Shown: piece by piece, positions 1 through 7,516 of the stretch
How the letters are laid out: every line of letters begins with the position of its first letter
Position numbering within the stretch: position 1 is the stretch's first letter
Source: an uncultured delta proteobacterium
GTDB taxonomy: Bacteria; Myxococcota; Myxococcia; Myxococcales; 40CM-4-68-19
DNA: 64,000 bases
Assembly (NCBI GenBank): GCA_903911145.1
Contig: CAIWCD010000016.1
Coordinates: 1-64,000 of the forward strand
Direction: 5' to 3'
Position numbers and translations under genes: made by a program
The notes under the pieces: model-generated
Database searches by the model: none
What the model was told of the DNA's origin: nothing
The model's input: only the letters and a program-made list of their open reading frames with translations

Positions 1-485
1 CAGCCGGGTCGCCCGTCTCATCCGCCAGCGCTCTCGAGCCTCGGCGCGCTGGCTACGCGAGGCTACTTTTCCGCCGCCGCGCCGCGTGTCACCCCGCGCT
101 CAGGATGATCGCTCCGCCGCGGTTTGCGATGATCGCTTCCAATTCCATCGGCACGACCTCTGCCGGCCCCTTGGTCCACCCCCCACGGGCGGGCCCCTGC
201 TGGGCCGTCTTTATTTCAGCAACGAGAATCTACCGGACTGGGGCGACATGCCCTAGCCAGATCGTCCCGAACGCCACAGCGCTGACGAGCGCAGCAGGCA
301 CGTTTAGCTCTGCTTGCTTAGCCCGGTCGGTCAGCCGTTGGTCCGCAGCCACCGTCGAGTATGCGCGGCCTCAACCGGGACGCCGTCATCGACACGCGGC
401 TTGACGATGATTCGCCATGAGGCTATATGGCCATCTAAACGAATCTTCGTTTTAGTGTTGGATTCATCACAATGAGGCATCGAAC
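1..485. other. No supportable gene; interior of the integrated element
   Basis: I see no convincing gene here. A 99-codon open frame at 105-404 (+) has no recognisable motif, no clear ribosome-binding site and a composition dominated by Ala, Pro and Arg, as expected for chance frames in GC-rich DNA. The stretch 60-480 is somewhat richer in A/T than the genes to its right. It lies upstream of a methyltransferase-transglycosylase-excisionase-integrase run, so I infer it belongs to the mobile element whose tRNA end is at about 3.6 kb. Confidence 0.5.
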
Positions 486-1460
486 ATGGCAGTGAATCAC
501 ATCAGCACTGTTCTTGATTCCGAAGCTCTCCATCACAGGCACCGGGCGCCAACAGAAGGGACGTCTCGTTCTGGCTCCAGCCTGCCTCTCAGAATCACCG
601 AGCCATTCGGTGAGCGCCGTCCCGCGCACCTCTTTCGCTGGCCAGGCGCAAAGTGGCACCTCTGCGCCGCGCTCGCGCCGCGGCTGCGGGCCCATCTCGC
701 CGACACGGGCGGGTGCTTGCTCTCGCTCTTTCACGGGACCGGGGCTCTCGAGCAAACGATCGATGCGCCGGTTCTGATCGCGGCAGATGCGAACCCCGAC
801 CTGCGCGCGCTCCACGCCGAACTTCGGCGTGACGGCGGCGCGGAGGTGTTCCATGAACTCGTTCTCCTCCACGGCGCTGGAGCACCGCGTGCGCGCGCGG
901 AGTACGAGCGCGTTCGCGTTCTCGGTCCTCTCGCTCTCTCAAGCCCCGCGCGCGCAGCACGATTCCTCTGGCTCTCCGGTCTCGCCTTCAACGGCATCTG
1001 GAGGGTCAACCGCGCGGGCGCGCTCAACGTGCCGCCCGACCCTCGTCGCCTCTCTCACGCGTGGCCGTTTCCACTCCGCTCGGAACTTGCCTCCGCAGGT
1101 CGTCAGCTCCCTGCGCAGCCACTCTTCGACGACTGGCGGGGCGTGATCGAGCAGGCCCGGCCGGGCGATCTCATCCTCTCCGATCCACCATACCTCAGCG
1201 GATTCGATGCCTATACCGGTGCGCGTTTCTCCCTCGCGGAGCATCACGCGCTCGCGGACGGTCTGCGTCTCTGCGCGCTGCGCGGATGCGCCGTCGTCGC
1301 GTTCAATTCGGCCGACGCGCGCTCGCTCTACCAGCCCTGGGCCGATCTGGAGACCGCCTTTCGGCCCGGTCGAATGAACTGTCGTCCCGATCGGCGCGGG
1401 CCCGTCGGCGAGATGCTGGCGTTCGCGGGGCTGCGCATGGCTACTTCGGCAGCGCCATGA
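486..1460 (+). CDS. Dam-type (D12 class) adenine-specific DNA methyltransferase
   Basis: Predicted 324-residue N6-adenine DNA methyltransferase of the Dam/D12 family, which transfers methyl from S-adenosylmethionine to adenine in duplex DNA. Seen in the sequence: RWPGAKWHL (about 51-59), matching the family's K-W-x-G-x-K-type N-terminal SAM motif; FHGTGAL (82-88), the F-x-G-S/T-G motif I; a FNG-x-W/Y-R-V-N-x-x-G-x-x-N-V-P segment (168-183) typical of Dam enzymes; and the catalytic DPPY (233-236). The first ~45 residues precede the conserved core and may be lineage-specific, or the start may be later. Its stop overlaps the ATG of the next gene (ATGA), indicating translational coupling. Placement near an integrase suggests a phage or ICE-type orphan methylase. 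I see no cognate restriction gene nearby. The recognition site cannot be read from the sequence. Confidence 0.85.
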   Translation: MAVNHISTVLDSEALHHRHRAPTEGTSRSGSSLPLRITEPFGERRPAHLFRWPGAKWHLCAALAPRLRAHLADTGGCLLSLFHGTGALEQTIDAPVLIAADANPDLRALHAELRRDGGAEVFHELVLLHGAGAPRARAEYERVRVLGPLALSSPARAARFLWLSGLAFNGIWRVNRAGALNVPPDPRRLSHAWPFPLRSELASAGRQLPAQPLFDDWRGVIEQARPGDLILSDPPYLSGFDAYTGARFSLAEHHALADGLRLCALRGCAVVAFNSADARSLYQPWADLETAFRPGRMNCRPDRRGPVGEMLAFAGLRMATSAAP

Positions 1461-1900
1461 TCATCGCGCCGCTCGCTGTAGCGCTCCTGCTCGCCGCTCC
1501 GAAAGCCGAGCACCGATTCGACGCCGAGATCGCGCGCGCGGTCGCGAGCACGCATGATGTGTTCGCGGTGCCACCTGCGCTGGTGCGCGCGATCATCCAG
1601 CAGGAGAGCAGCTTCAATCCGCTTGCGCTTTCGCCCGTCGGCGCACGCGGCCTGATGCAGGTGATGCCCGCGAACGCCACCCGCCTCGGCGTGACACCCG
1701 ACGATCTCTGGGATCCCGCGAAGAACATCCTCGCCGGTGTGCGGCTCCTCGCGGTCCTGCTCGATCACTACCGGGGCGACGTGATCAGCGCGCTGGTCGC
1801 CTACAACGCGCGCCCTCGCCGCCTGTTCGCGCCGCTCCCGCGCAACCACGAGACGCCTCGCTACGTCCTGAACGTGCTCGCCCATTACGAAGCCAATTGA
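1457..1900 (+). CDS. Small lytic transglycosylase (SLT domain)
   Basis: A 147-residue protein with a hydrophobic N-terminus (residues 2-15, probable signal peptide) followed by a compact SLT lytic transglycosylase domain. Visible motifs: the catalytic glutamate in QQESSF (E50), the G-L-M-Q-V-M-P motif (~65-71), a long NIxxG helix and a Y-N-A-R-P variant of the usual Y-N-A-G-P. Such enzymes cut peptidoglycan with 1,6-anhydromuramic acid formation, and small ones often accompany conjugation or phage machinery to open the wall locally. The start was chosen at the ATG that overlaps the methyltransferase stop (ATGA), not an upstream in-frame codon, because the hydrophobic leader begins there. Next in line is the excisionase-like gene, so it is probably element cargo. 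Confidence 0.85.
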   Translation: MIIAPLAVALLLAAPKAEHRFDAEIARAVASTHDVFAVPPALVRAIIQQESSFNPLALSPVGARGLMQVMPANATRLGVTPDDLWDPAKNILAGVRLLAVLLDHYRGDVISALVAYNARPRRLFAPLPRNHETPRYVLNVLAHYEAN

Positions 1901-1912
1901 AGGAGAGGCCAA

Positions 1913-2281
1913 ATGTCCGCATCAAGAAAAGCCAGCATGAGTGTCGTTCGATTCGTGCGCACCGCCATCGACGCCACGGCGGAGCGCGAAACGATCGAAG
2001 TCCCCAAGGCTGGATTGCTGCGCGTAGCAGCCGAGCTGGGACGTCTTTCGTCGATTCTCGAGGAAGACCGGCTCTGGGACCCTCTCGACGTGGCCCGCTT
2101 CTTCGGCGTCAGCCGCAACTCCGTCTACGCGCAGGTCGACGCCGGCAAGCTCCCGTGCGTGCGCATTGGCGGCTTGCTCAAGTTCGATCCGATCAAGATC
2201 CGTGCGATCGGCCGTGGCGAGCAGCGCGCTGAAGGTCGCGGACGTGTCGCTGCGCTGCCTGTCGTCGGACGAGGGGAGTAG
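1913..2281 (+). CDS. Excisionase-like helix-turn-helix protein
   Basis: A 122-residue protein with a MerR/excisionase-type winged helix-turn-helix (about residues 54-92: L-W-D-P-L-D-V-A-R-F-F-G-V-S, then K-L-P-C-V-R-I-G-G and a K-F-D-P strand), the pattern of the Xis/AlpA 'helix-turn-helix domain 17' group. A good ribosome-binding site (GGAGAG) precedes the ATG. It ends 8 bp before the integrase start, the usual xis-int arrangement, so a role as recombination directionality factor is likely. The residues after ~95 are basic and low in complexity. A simple transcriptional regulator of the element is the alternative. Confidence 0.75.
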   Translation: MSASRKASMSVVRFVRTAIDATAERETIEVPKAGLLRVAAELGRLSSILEEDRLWDPLDVARFFGVSRNSVYAQVDAGKLPCVRIGGLLKFDPIKIRAIGRGEQRAEGRGRVAALPVVGRGE

Positions 2282-2289
2282 AAGAAGCC

Positions 2290-3723
2290 ATGGCGTATCC
2301 AATCGAGCGGAATGGCAAGTGGTACGTCGCCTACAAGGAGCACAACGGGCGTCGGAAGCGGCAGGTGACGACCGCGACAACCAAGCGCGAATGCCAACGC
2401 CTCGCTGACGAATTCGAGAACCAAGCGTGGCGGCGGCGCACTGGCCTCGAGGCGGTTCCGACTGACTGCACGTTGACCCTGCAGGAAGCCTGCAACTGGT
2501 GGCTCAGCGAGCGGTGCCCAGCGCCCTCCGTGAGTCGCGAGAAGTCTCGCTTGCAGACGCACGTGATGGACCACCAGCTCGCGACCCGGAGAGTTGCGGA
2601 CATCGATCACGCCGCGATCGATTCGCTCCTGCGCGAGCTCGAGAAGGGAGGACAGGCGCCCGGCTCGATCAACAAGCTGCGCGCGACGCTCTCGACTGTC
2701 TTTGCGAATGCGATCGACGCCCAGAAGTGGTCGGGCAAGAACCCCGTTCACGAGGTGAAGGCGCGGCGGGTTCCGAAGCGGGTGTTCGAGACACTCCGCG
2801 CAGAGGAAGTGCCGCTCGTCCTTGCGAACGCGACCGACGCGTGGCGCGATCTGTTCGCGACCGCACTCTATCTCGGACTCCGCAAGGGCGAGCTGTTCGG
2901 CCTGCGCAAGGCCGACGTGCGGCTCGAGGAGCGCAGCCTGGTCGTGCGGCACTCGCACGAGCGCGAGGGGACCAAGGGCGGCGACGAGGCGCTCCTGCCA
3001 ATCCCCGAGCCGCTTGCGAACTATCTAAAGAACGCGCTCGACACCGCGCCCGGCCCCCTGCTCTTCCCGCGCGCGGATGGAAAGGCGCGCAAGCCGAGCA
3101 CGAGCGTGGAGAAGGTTCTGCGCCGGGCGCTCGCGCGCGCCAAGCTGGTCACTGGCTATCGCCATACGTGCCGGAGCTGCGCGGCCAAGAAGCGGCCATA
3201 CAGCGCGGAGTATGCGGATGGGGAGCTGCGGCGCTGTCCGCAGATCGACGAAGCCACGGGGAAGCTCTGCAACGCGAAGCTCTGGCCGACGATGCTGCCG
3301 CGCTGGATGCGCTTTCACGATCTCCGGCACACGACCGCGACGCTGCTGCTCAAGGCGCGCGTGCCCATGTACATCGTGCAGAAGATCCTGCGGCACGCGG
3401 ATATCAAGACGACGGTCGGGATCTACGGGCACCTCGATATCGAGGATTCCCGCGAAGCCCTCAAGTCGCTGCCCGACGCGCCGATGCGCGAGCGCGGATC
3501 AGAATTCAGCTCTGGGGCGGCGATTGGAACACGCAGTCGTGTCCCATCTGTGTCCCAAGAAACCGAAGAGGCCGGAAAAGAAGAAAGCCCCGGACCAGAG
3601 AATGTCTCTGAATCCGGGGCTTTAGATTGGAGCGGAACACCAGGTTCGAACTGGCGACCTTCGCCTTGGCAAGGCGACGCTCTACCAACTGAGCTAGTTC
3701 CGCAAAATCGGCGGCCCTTCTAG
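2290..3723 (+). CDS. Tyrosine recombinase (integrase), reading into tRNA-Gly
   Basis: Phage-type tyrosine recombinase, 477 residues. N-terminal arm-binding region (~1-55), core-binding SAM-like domain (~60-160) and a catalytic domain with R198 (G-L-R-K-G-E-L), H343 and R346 (HDLRH), H369 (L-R-H-A-D) and nucleophile Y379 (T-V-G-I-Y-G-H). An insert between box I and box II carries four cysteines (C294, C297, C316, C327) spaced like a zinc ribbon, which is not standard in this family. The last ~30 codons are simply the antisense of the tRNA-Gly gene and its terminator, so the gene ends inside the attachment site. This places one attachment end of the element in the tRNA 3' part. The functional protein probably ends in effect soon after residue 400. 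The preceding HTH gene is the likely excisionase. Confidence 0.9.
   Translation: MAYPIERNGKWYVAYKEHNGRRKRQVTTATTKRECQRLADEFENQAWRRRTGLEAVPTDCTLTLQEACNWWLSERCPAPSVSREKSRLQTHVMDHQLATRRVADIDHAAIDSLLRELEKGGQAPGSINKLRATLSTVFANAIDAQKWSGKNPVHEVKARRVPKRVFETLRAEEVPLVLANATDAWRDLFATALYLGLRKGELFGLRKADVRLEERSLVVRHSHEREGTKGGDEALLPIPEPLANYLKNALDTAPGPLLFPRADGKARKPSTSVEKVLRRALARAKLVTGYRHTCRSCAAKKRPYSAEYADGELRRCPQIDEATGKLCNAKLWPTMLPRWMRFHDLRHTTATLLLKARVPMYIVQKILRHADIKTTVGIYGHLDIEDSREALKSLPDAPMRERGSEFSSGAAIGTRSRVPSVSQETEEAGKEESPGPENVSESGALDWSGTPGSNWRPSPWQGDALPTELVPQNRRPF
3584..3623 (-). terminator. Rho-independent terminator of tRNA-Gly(GCC)
   Basis: Inverted repeat with 11-bp perfect arms (AAAGCCCCGGA at 3584-3594, TCCGGGGCTTT at 3613-3623) and a second inner pairing (CAGAG/CTCTG). 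On the minus strand it lies 5 bases after the encoded CCA end of the tRNA and is followed by a T-rich run, the classic layout. It is also coding sequence for the integrase tail on the other strand. Confidence 0.85.
3628..3703 (-). tRNA. tRNA-Gly(GCC), CCA encoded
   Basis: A complete 76-nt cloverleaf reads on the minus strand: 7-bp acceptor GCGGAAC/GTTCCGC, D-arm with AGTTGGTA loop, anticodon loop TTGCCAA (anticodon GCC, glycine), T-arm with TTCGAAC, discriminator T, and CCA encoded at 3630-3628. The tyrosine-recombinase gene runs convergently into it, so the tRNA is the probable integration target and its 3' part the crossover core. The gene is intact, as expected when the element restores the 3' end. 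Confidence 0.97.
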
Positions 3724-3741
3724 ACCCACTCCCCGCCCCTG

Positions 3742-4407
3742 TCAAGCCGCATCGACACGCTCCCGTTGCGCCCCATCGAGCGTGTAGTAACCGCGCACGT
3801 ACTCGGCCGCGCTCGCGAGGCTGGGCACGAGAGAGAGATAGAGCAGCGTCAATCCGACGACATGGAAATCGGTCTGCAACCGCACGACAAACCAGTCCAT
3901 CGCATAGTGGTAGTGGACCATCAGCGCGATGATTCCCGTGAGCTGCAGCGAGGTCTTCCACTTGCCGCCCTGGCTCGCGGAAATCACCAGGCCCTCGCCA
4001 GCTGCGAGCGTGCGCAGTCCGCTGATGAGCAGCTCACGCGCGAGGATCAGCACCACCACCCAGGTCGGAACGCGGCCGACGCGGATGAGCATGATGAGGC
4101 CCGACAGCACGATCAGCTTGTCGGCGAGCGGGTCGAGGAATTTTCCGAGCGTCGTGATCTTGTTTGAGATGCGCGCGATCCAACCGTCGATCCAGTCGCT
4201 CGCGGCGGCGAACGAGAAGATGATCGCGGCCCAGAAGCTGTTGTGCCGATTCTCGTAGGCGAGGAACGTCAGATAGACGGGAATCAGCGCCATTCGCGAG
4301 ATGGTGATCAGATTGGGCGCGTTGAGCAGCTCTTCGCGCAGCCGCTCCCTCCTCGTTCGCGGGCGCACGGCGGGGACCGAGGATGGTGCAGGTTGAGTCG
4401 GAGTCAT
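3742..4407 (-). CDS. pgsA: CDP-diacylglycerol--glycerol-3-phosphate 3-phosphatidyltransferase
   Basis: Integral-membrane CDP-alcohol phosphotransferase of 221 residues that makes phosphatidylglycerol phosphate from CDP-diacylglycerol and glycerol 3-phosphate, the committed step to phosphatidylglycerol and cardiolipin. The family signature D-G-x2-A-R-x8-G-x3-D-x3-D is present (D-W-I-D-G-W-I-A-R ... G-K-F-L-D-P-L-A-D), preceded by the usual N-A-P-N-L-I-T-I-S-R-M start of the first membrane segment. Several further hydrophobic helices follow. The start was set at the ATG at 4407; longer in-frame starts would add Arg/Ser-rich sequence not found in the family. It is divergent from the glycosidase gene across a 94-bp gap. 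Among CDP-alcohol transferases, PgsA fits the length and the N-terminal motif best. Confidence 0.9.
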   Translation of the reverse strand: MTPTQPAPSSVPAVRPRTRRERLREELLNAPNLITISRMALIPVYLTFLAYENRHNSFWAAIIFSFAAASDWIDGWIARISNKITTLGKFLDPLADKLIVLSGLIMLIRVGRVPTWVVVLILARELLISGLRTLAAGEGLVISASQGGKWKTSLQLTGIIALMVHYHYAMDWFVVRLQTDFHVVGLTLLYLSLVPSLASAAEYVRGYYTLDGAQRERVDAA

Positions 4408-4501
4408 CGCGGGCGCGCAGCGTAGCAGAGGTTTTGAGCGGTGCGACAGCGATCTGCAATTCACGCGTCCGGGCTCTCGACGCGGGATAGTCTGGTGCGG
4501 C

Positions 4502-6097
4502 ATGCGGAAATTCGAACTCCATTTCAATGAAGCGCAGGCCCGCGCGCTGGCCGACCGAATCGAGCCTGCCCGGTTGTCATCGCTTTCGCTCGGCGTCGCC
4601 ACTGCGGGGTTTCAATGCGAGGGCGGATACAACGGTGCGGGCGAGCCGCTCAACAACTGGAATGGATGGGAAGGCCGCGACGGCTTCGTCCCGAGCGGTG
4701 GCGCGTGCGGATTCTGGGAGCGATATGCCGAAGACGCGGCGCTGATGGCGGAGCATGGCCTGCGCACGTTTCGTCTCTCTCTCGAATGGGCGCGCGTGCA
4801 ACCGGTGCGCACGGCCGACGCGACTTCACCCGAACTCGACGACGCAGCGATCAATCATTACGCGCGCATTCTCTCGACCTTCCAGCGCGCGGGTATCGAG
4901 CCGCTCTGCACCCTCTATCACTGGACCCATCCCGCGCATCTGGGGCCCGACTTCTGGCTGAACGAAGATTCACCGGTGCGTTTTGCGGCATATCTGCGCG
5001 CATTCCTGCCGCGACTCCTCGACGCGCTCGACCGCGCTGGCGGCGCTCCGCTTCATCGATATATCACGCTGAATGAACCGAATATGTATGCCCTGGCGAC
5101 CTATATCGCCGGGCGGTTTCCCCACCAGCAGAAGGGGCCGCGGGCAGCGCGCAGGTGTATTGAGAACCAGCTGCTCGCGCATCTCTCTGCAACCGCGGTC
5201 GTGCGTGAACTTCATGCTGCGCGCGGGATTCCGCCGCCCGCGATCTCGTTCAACAACAACTTCTCGGCCCTCTATCGCGCCGACGCGCTCTTCGTTGATC
5301 TCCTGCTCGCCCCCGCGGCCGGAATCCCACGCAACTCGCTCGCCGAACATCTGCACGAGCGCGAGCGGGCCTTTACGCGGGCGATGCTTGAAAGTGAGGG
5401 AGAGCTCGCGGTGCCGCGTCTAATCCTGCGCTGGGGAGTGCGGGCCGTGGAAGGGATCCTGCGTCGCGGCACGCATCCCCACCAGCTCTCCCGACTCGTC
5501 GACGCGGCTTATGCGCAGGAAAGTCCGGCGCTCGATTACCTCGCGTTTGATTACTACGATCCGTTTCCCTGGAATGTCGTCGGACGCTCGACGCCGGGGA
5601 GTGATCGCGGGGTCGGGCCAATCGTCGACGAATGGGATTGGAAGCCACATCCGCGCGGACTTTCGGCCGCACTCGCCCTGTATTCGCAAGCCTCACCGCA
5701 TACCCCGATCTGGCTCGCTGAGAATGGAATGGCGATTCGCGCCGTCGGTGGGCGCGACTACCCGCGAAGCGACGGGGCGCGCCGCGATACCTTTATCCAG
5801 GCGCATCTCTATGAACTCCTGCGCGCCGTGGCCGATGGAATTCCCGTGCAGGGATATCTGCACTGGTCGCTCTGGGATAATTACGAATGGGGCAGTTACC
5901 AGCCCCGGTTTGGCTTGATTGGACTCGACGCGGCCGCGGGACAGATCGCGCGCACGCCGCTCGACGCGCAAGGAGTGCCTGCACTGGCGGCCTTCGGGGA
6001 ATTATCGCGCGCGCTCTCAGAAGGAGACCGAGCAGCGCTCGCCCGCTCATTAACAAATCGTCGTCCGACGGCCAACGAGGACAGTTCGGCTGATTAA
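4502..6097 (+). CDS. Glycoside hydrolase family 1 (beta-glucosidase-like)
   Basis: A 531-residue retaining beta-glycosidase of family GH1. Conserved parts: substrate-site A-G-F-Q-C-E-G (~35-41), W-A-R-V-Q strand (~96-100), acid/base glutamate in T-L-N-E-P-N (E192), nucleophile glutamate in W-L-A-E-N-G (E407), and the C-terminal G-Y-L-H-W-S-L-W-D-N-Y-E-W motif. No signal peptide is visible, so it is probably cytoplasmic. It has extra sequence compared with ~450-residue bacterial family members. The gene converges on a GT21 ceramide-glucosyltransferase-like gene with a 4-bp overlap of stop codons. A link to glucosylated lipids, for example deglucosylation, is only an inference from this pairing. 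The natural substrate is unknown. Confidence 0.9.
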   Translation: MRKFELHFNEAQARALADRIEPARLSSLSLGVATAGFQCEGGYNGAGEPLNNWNGWEGRDGFVPSGGACGFWERYAEDAALMAEHGLRTFRLSLEWARVQPVRTADATSPELDDAAINHYARILSTFQRAGIEPLCTLYHWTHPAHLGPDFWLNEDSPVRFAAYLRAFLPRLLDALDRAGGAPLHRYITLNEPNMYALATYIAGRFPHQQKGPRAARRCIENQLLAHLSATAVVRELHAARGIPPPAISFNNNFSALYRADALFVDLLLAPAAGIPRNSLAEHLHERERAFTRAMLESEGELAVPRLILRWGVRAVEGILRRGTHPHQLSRLVDAAYAQESPALDYLAFDYYDPFPWNVVGRSTPGSDRGVGPIVDEWDWKPHPRGLSAALALYSQASPHTPIWLAENGMAIRAVGGRDYPRSDGARRDTFIQAHLYELLRAVADGIPVQGYLHWSLWDNYEWGSYQPRFGLIGLDAAAGQIARTPLDAQGVPALAAFGELSRALSEGDRAALARSLTNRRPTANEDSSAD

Positions 6098-7317
6098 GCG
6101 GGCTCCTGCCCGACCTGCGCCGAAACTTCCGGGTCCATTGCAAACAGGCGGCTCGCGCGGCCAATGCGCAAAGGGTTGCCGCGCCAATCGAGCGTGCGGC
6201 GGACCGCAGCAACCGGCCAGATGGCGGCAATCAGGATGTCCTTGAGTGGAATCCAGGCCGAGTCAAAGAGCGAAAGCGGCGTCTTGCGCAACCGGCGCAG
6301 CAGACTCATATCCAACGCGCATTTGATTGCAATTGCACCCAGTGAAGTCGCAATCGCCCGCGCCCATGGCGAACCAGCGGCGTCGATTGAATCCTGGGAC
6401 AACAGCGCGGCGACCCTGAACCCAAGCGCGACAAGGATCAGCGGAATGGGATTCAGCAGCGGTTCGCCAAGATAAGCCGCGAGCGAAATACGCCGGCGCA
6501 TCTGGCCCCAACGGATATGTCGATTGCAGAAGCGCTCGAGCGTCCAACTCTCATTCACCGTCTGGACGGGATGCGGCGAGAGCGCAACGCGATATCCCGC
6601 CAATTCGAATTTACGCCCGAGCAGGTAATCCTCGGCGAGGAGGTTTCGCACCGAGCGCAGACCACCGACGGCATGAAGCGCGCGACTATCAAGCAGCATC
6701 GACTTGCCGATAACGCAGGCCCGATCTGCCAATACGCGAGGCAGAGCGATTGCGCCGAGCACAAAGGAGCCGAGGTGGAGATTCTCGAAGAGCGCACCGA
6801 GGCTCTCGACGTCAGACGGCATCGGGGCGATCGGGTTGGTCACGAGTGCAACGCGCGTATCGCTCATCTCTGCTGCGGTATCGCGCAACCACGACGAATC
6901 AACCCGGACATTGGAATCGGAGATCAACCAGTGGCGATATTGCGCCTTCGCAGCGAGCGACTGCAGGCTGCGCACCTTCGGGTTCTTACCTCGATATCCA
7001 CGGCATTGCATGACGGTGATGCGCGCCGCGGGAAACTCGCGCTGGACGCGGCGCGCGACATCAAGAGAGGGATCACCTGCGTCCTCGGCACCGAGGATGA
7101 CCTCATATTCCGGATAATCAAGCTGCGCGAAGGAGACGAGGTTGAGATAGAGGCCATCGTCGACGCCCTTTAATGGCTTCAAGATTGAGATTGGAGGCGT
7201 TGACCCCTGCGTGGGGATTCTGCGAGAGAGCACGCGCCAGGAGCAGAGATTGGCGACGAGCGCGGTGCAGAGCGAGCAGAACGCGAGCGCGGCGAAGATC
7301 GGCCAGAGAGACTCCAT
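6094..7317 (-). CDS. GT21 glycosyltransferase (ceramide glucosyltransferase-like)
   Basis: A 407-residue membrane glycosyltransferase of family GT21. It shows an N-terminal membrane anchor (about residues 4-25), the S-I-L-K-P-L-K-G-V-D nucleotide-sugar motif, a D-S-N-V-R-V-D (DxD-like) motif, an E-D-Y-L-L-G acceptor motif and a (Q/R)xxRW-type motif (R-H-I-R-W-G-Q-M-R), followed by two or three C-terminal membrane segments. Known relatives are ceramide glucosyltransferases and HpnI-type hopanoid glycosyltransferases. No hopanoid gene is nearby, so glycosylation of a sphingolipid is the more likely reading. The start at 7317 was chosen because GAGGAG lies just upstream and the anchor begins there. 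It is convergent with the GH1 glycosidase. Confidence 0.8.
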   Translation of the reverse strand: MESLWPIFAALAFCSLCTALVANLCSWRVLSRRIPTQGSTPPISILKPLKGVDDGLYLNLVSFAQLDYPEYEVILGAEDAGDPSLDVARRVQREFPAARITVMQCRGYRGKNPKVRSLQSLAAKAQYRHWLISDSNVRVDSSWLRDTAAEMSDTRVALVTNPIAPMPSDVESLGALFENLHLGSFVLGAIALPRVLADRACVIGKSMLLDSRALHAVGGLRSVRNLLAEDYLLGRKFELAGYRVALSPHPVQTVNESWTLERFCNRHIRWGQMRRRISLAAYLGEPLLNPIPLILVALGFRVAALLSQDSIDAAGSPWARAIATSLGAIAIKCALDMSLLRRLRKTPLSLFDSAWIPLKDILIAAIWPVAAVRRTLDWRGNPLRIGRASRLFAMDPEVSAQVGQEPA

Positions 7318-7516
7318 CGGGAACTCCTCAGTGGGTGCGTTTCGCGGACGAGACTGATCGGGCCCGATGACAATCAGGAGGCGAACCGGAAAGCAGCGCG
7401 CGACACGACCGCCGCCGCGCAATCGTCACGTGATTGCCGTGGATCGCATTCAATTCGCCGCGATCTTGCCGCGCGGCCTGCGCACTATCCCGGGCAATGA
7501 AACTGCGAGGGGACAG

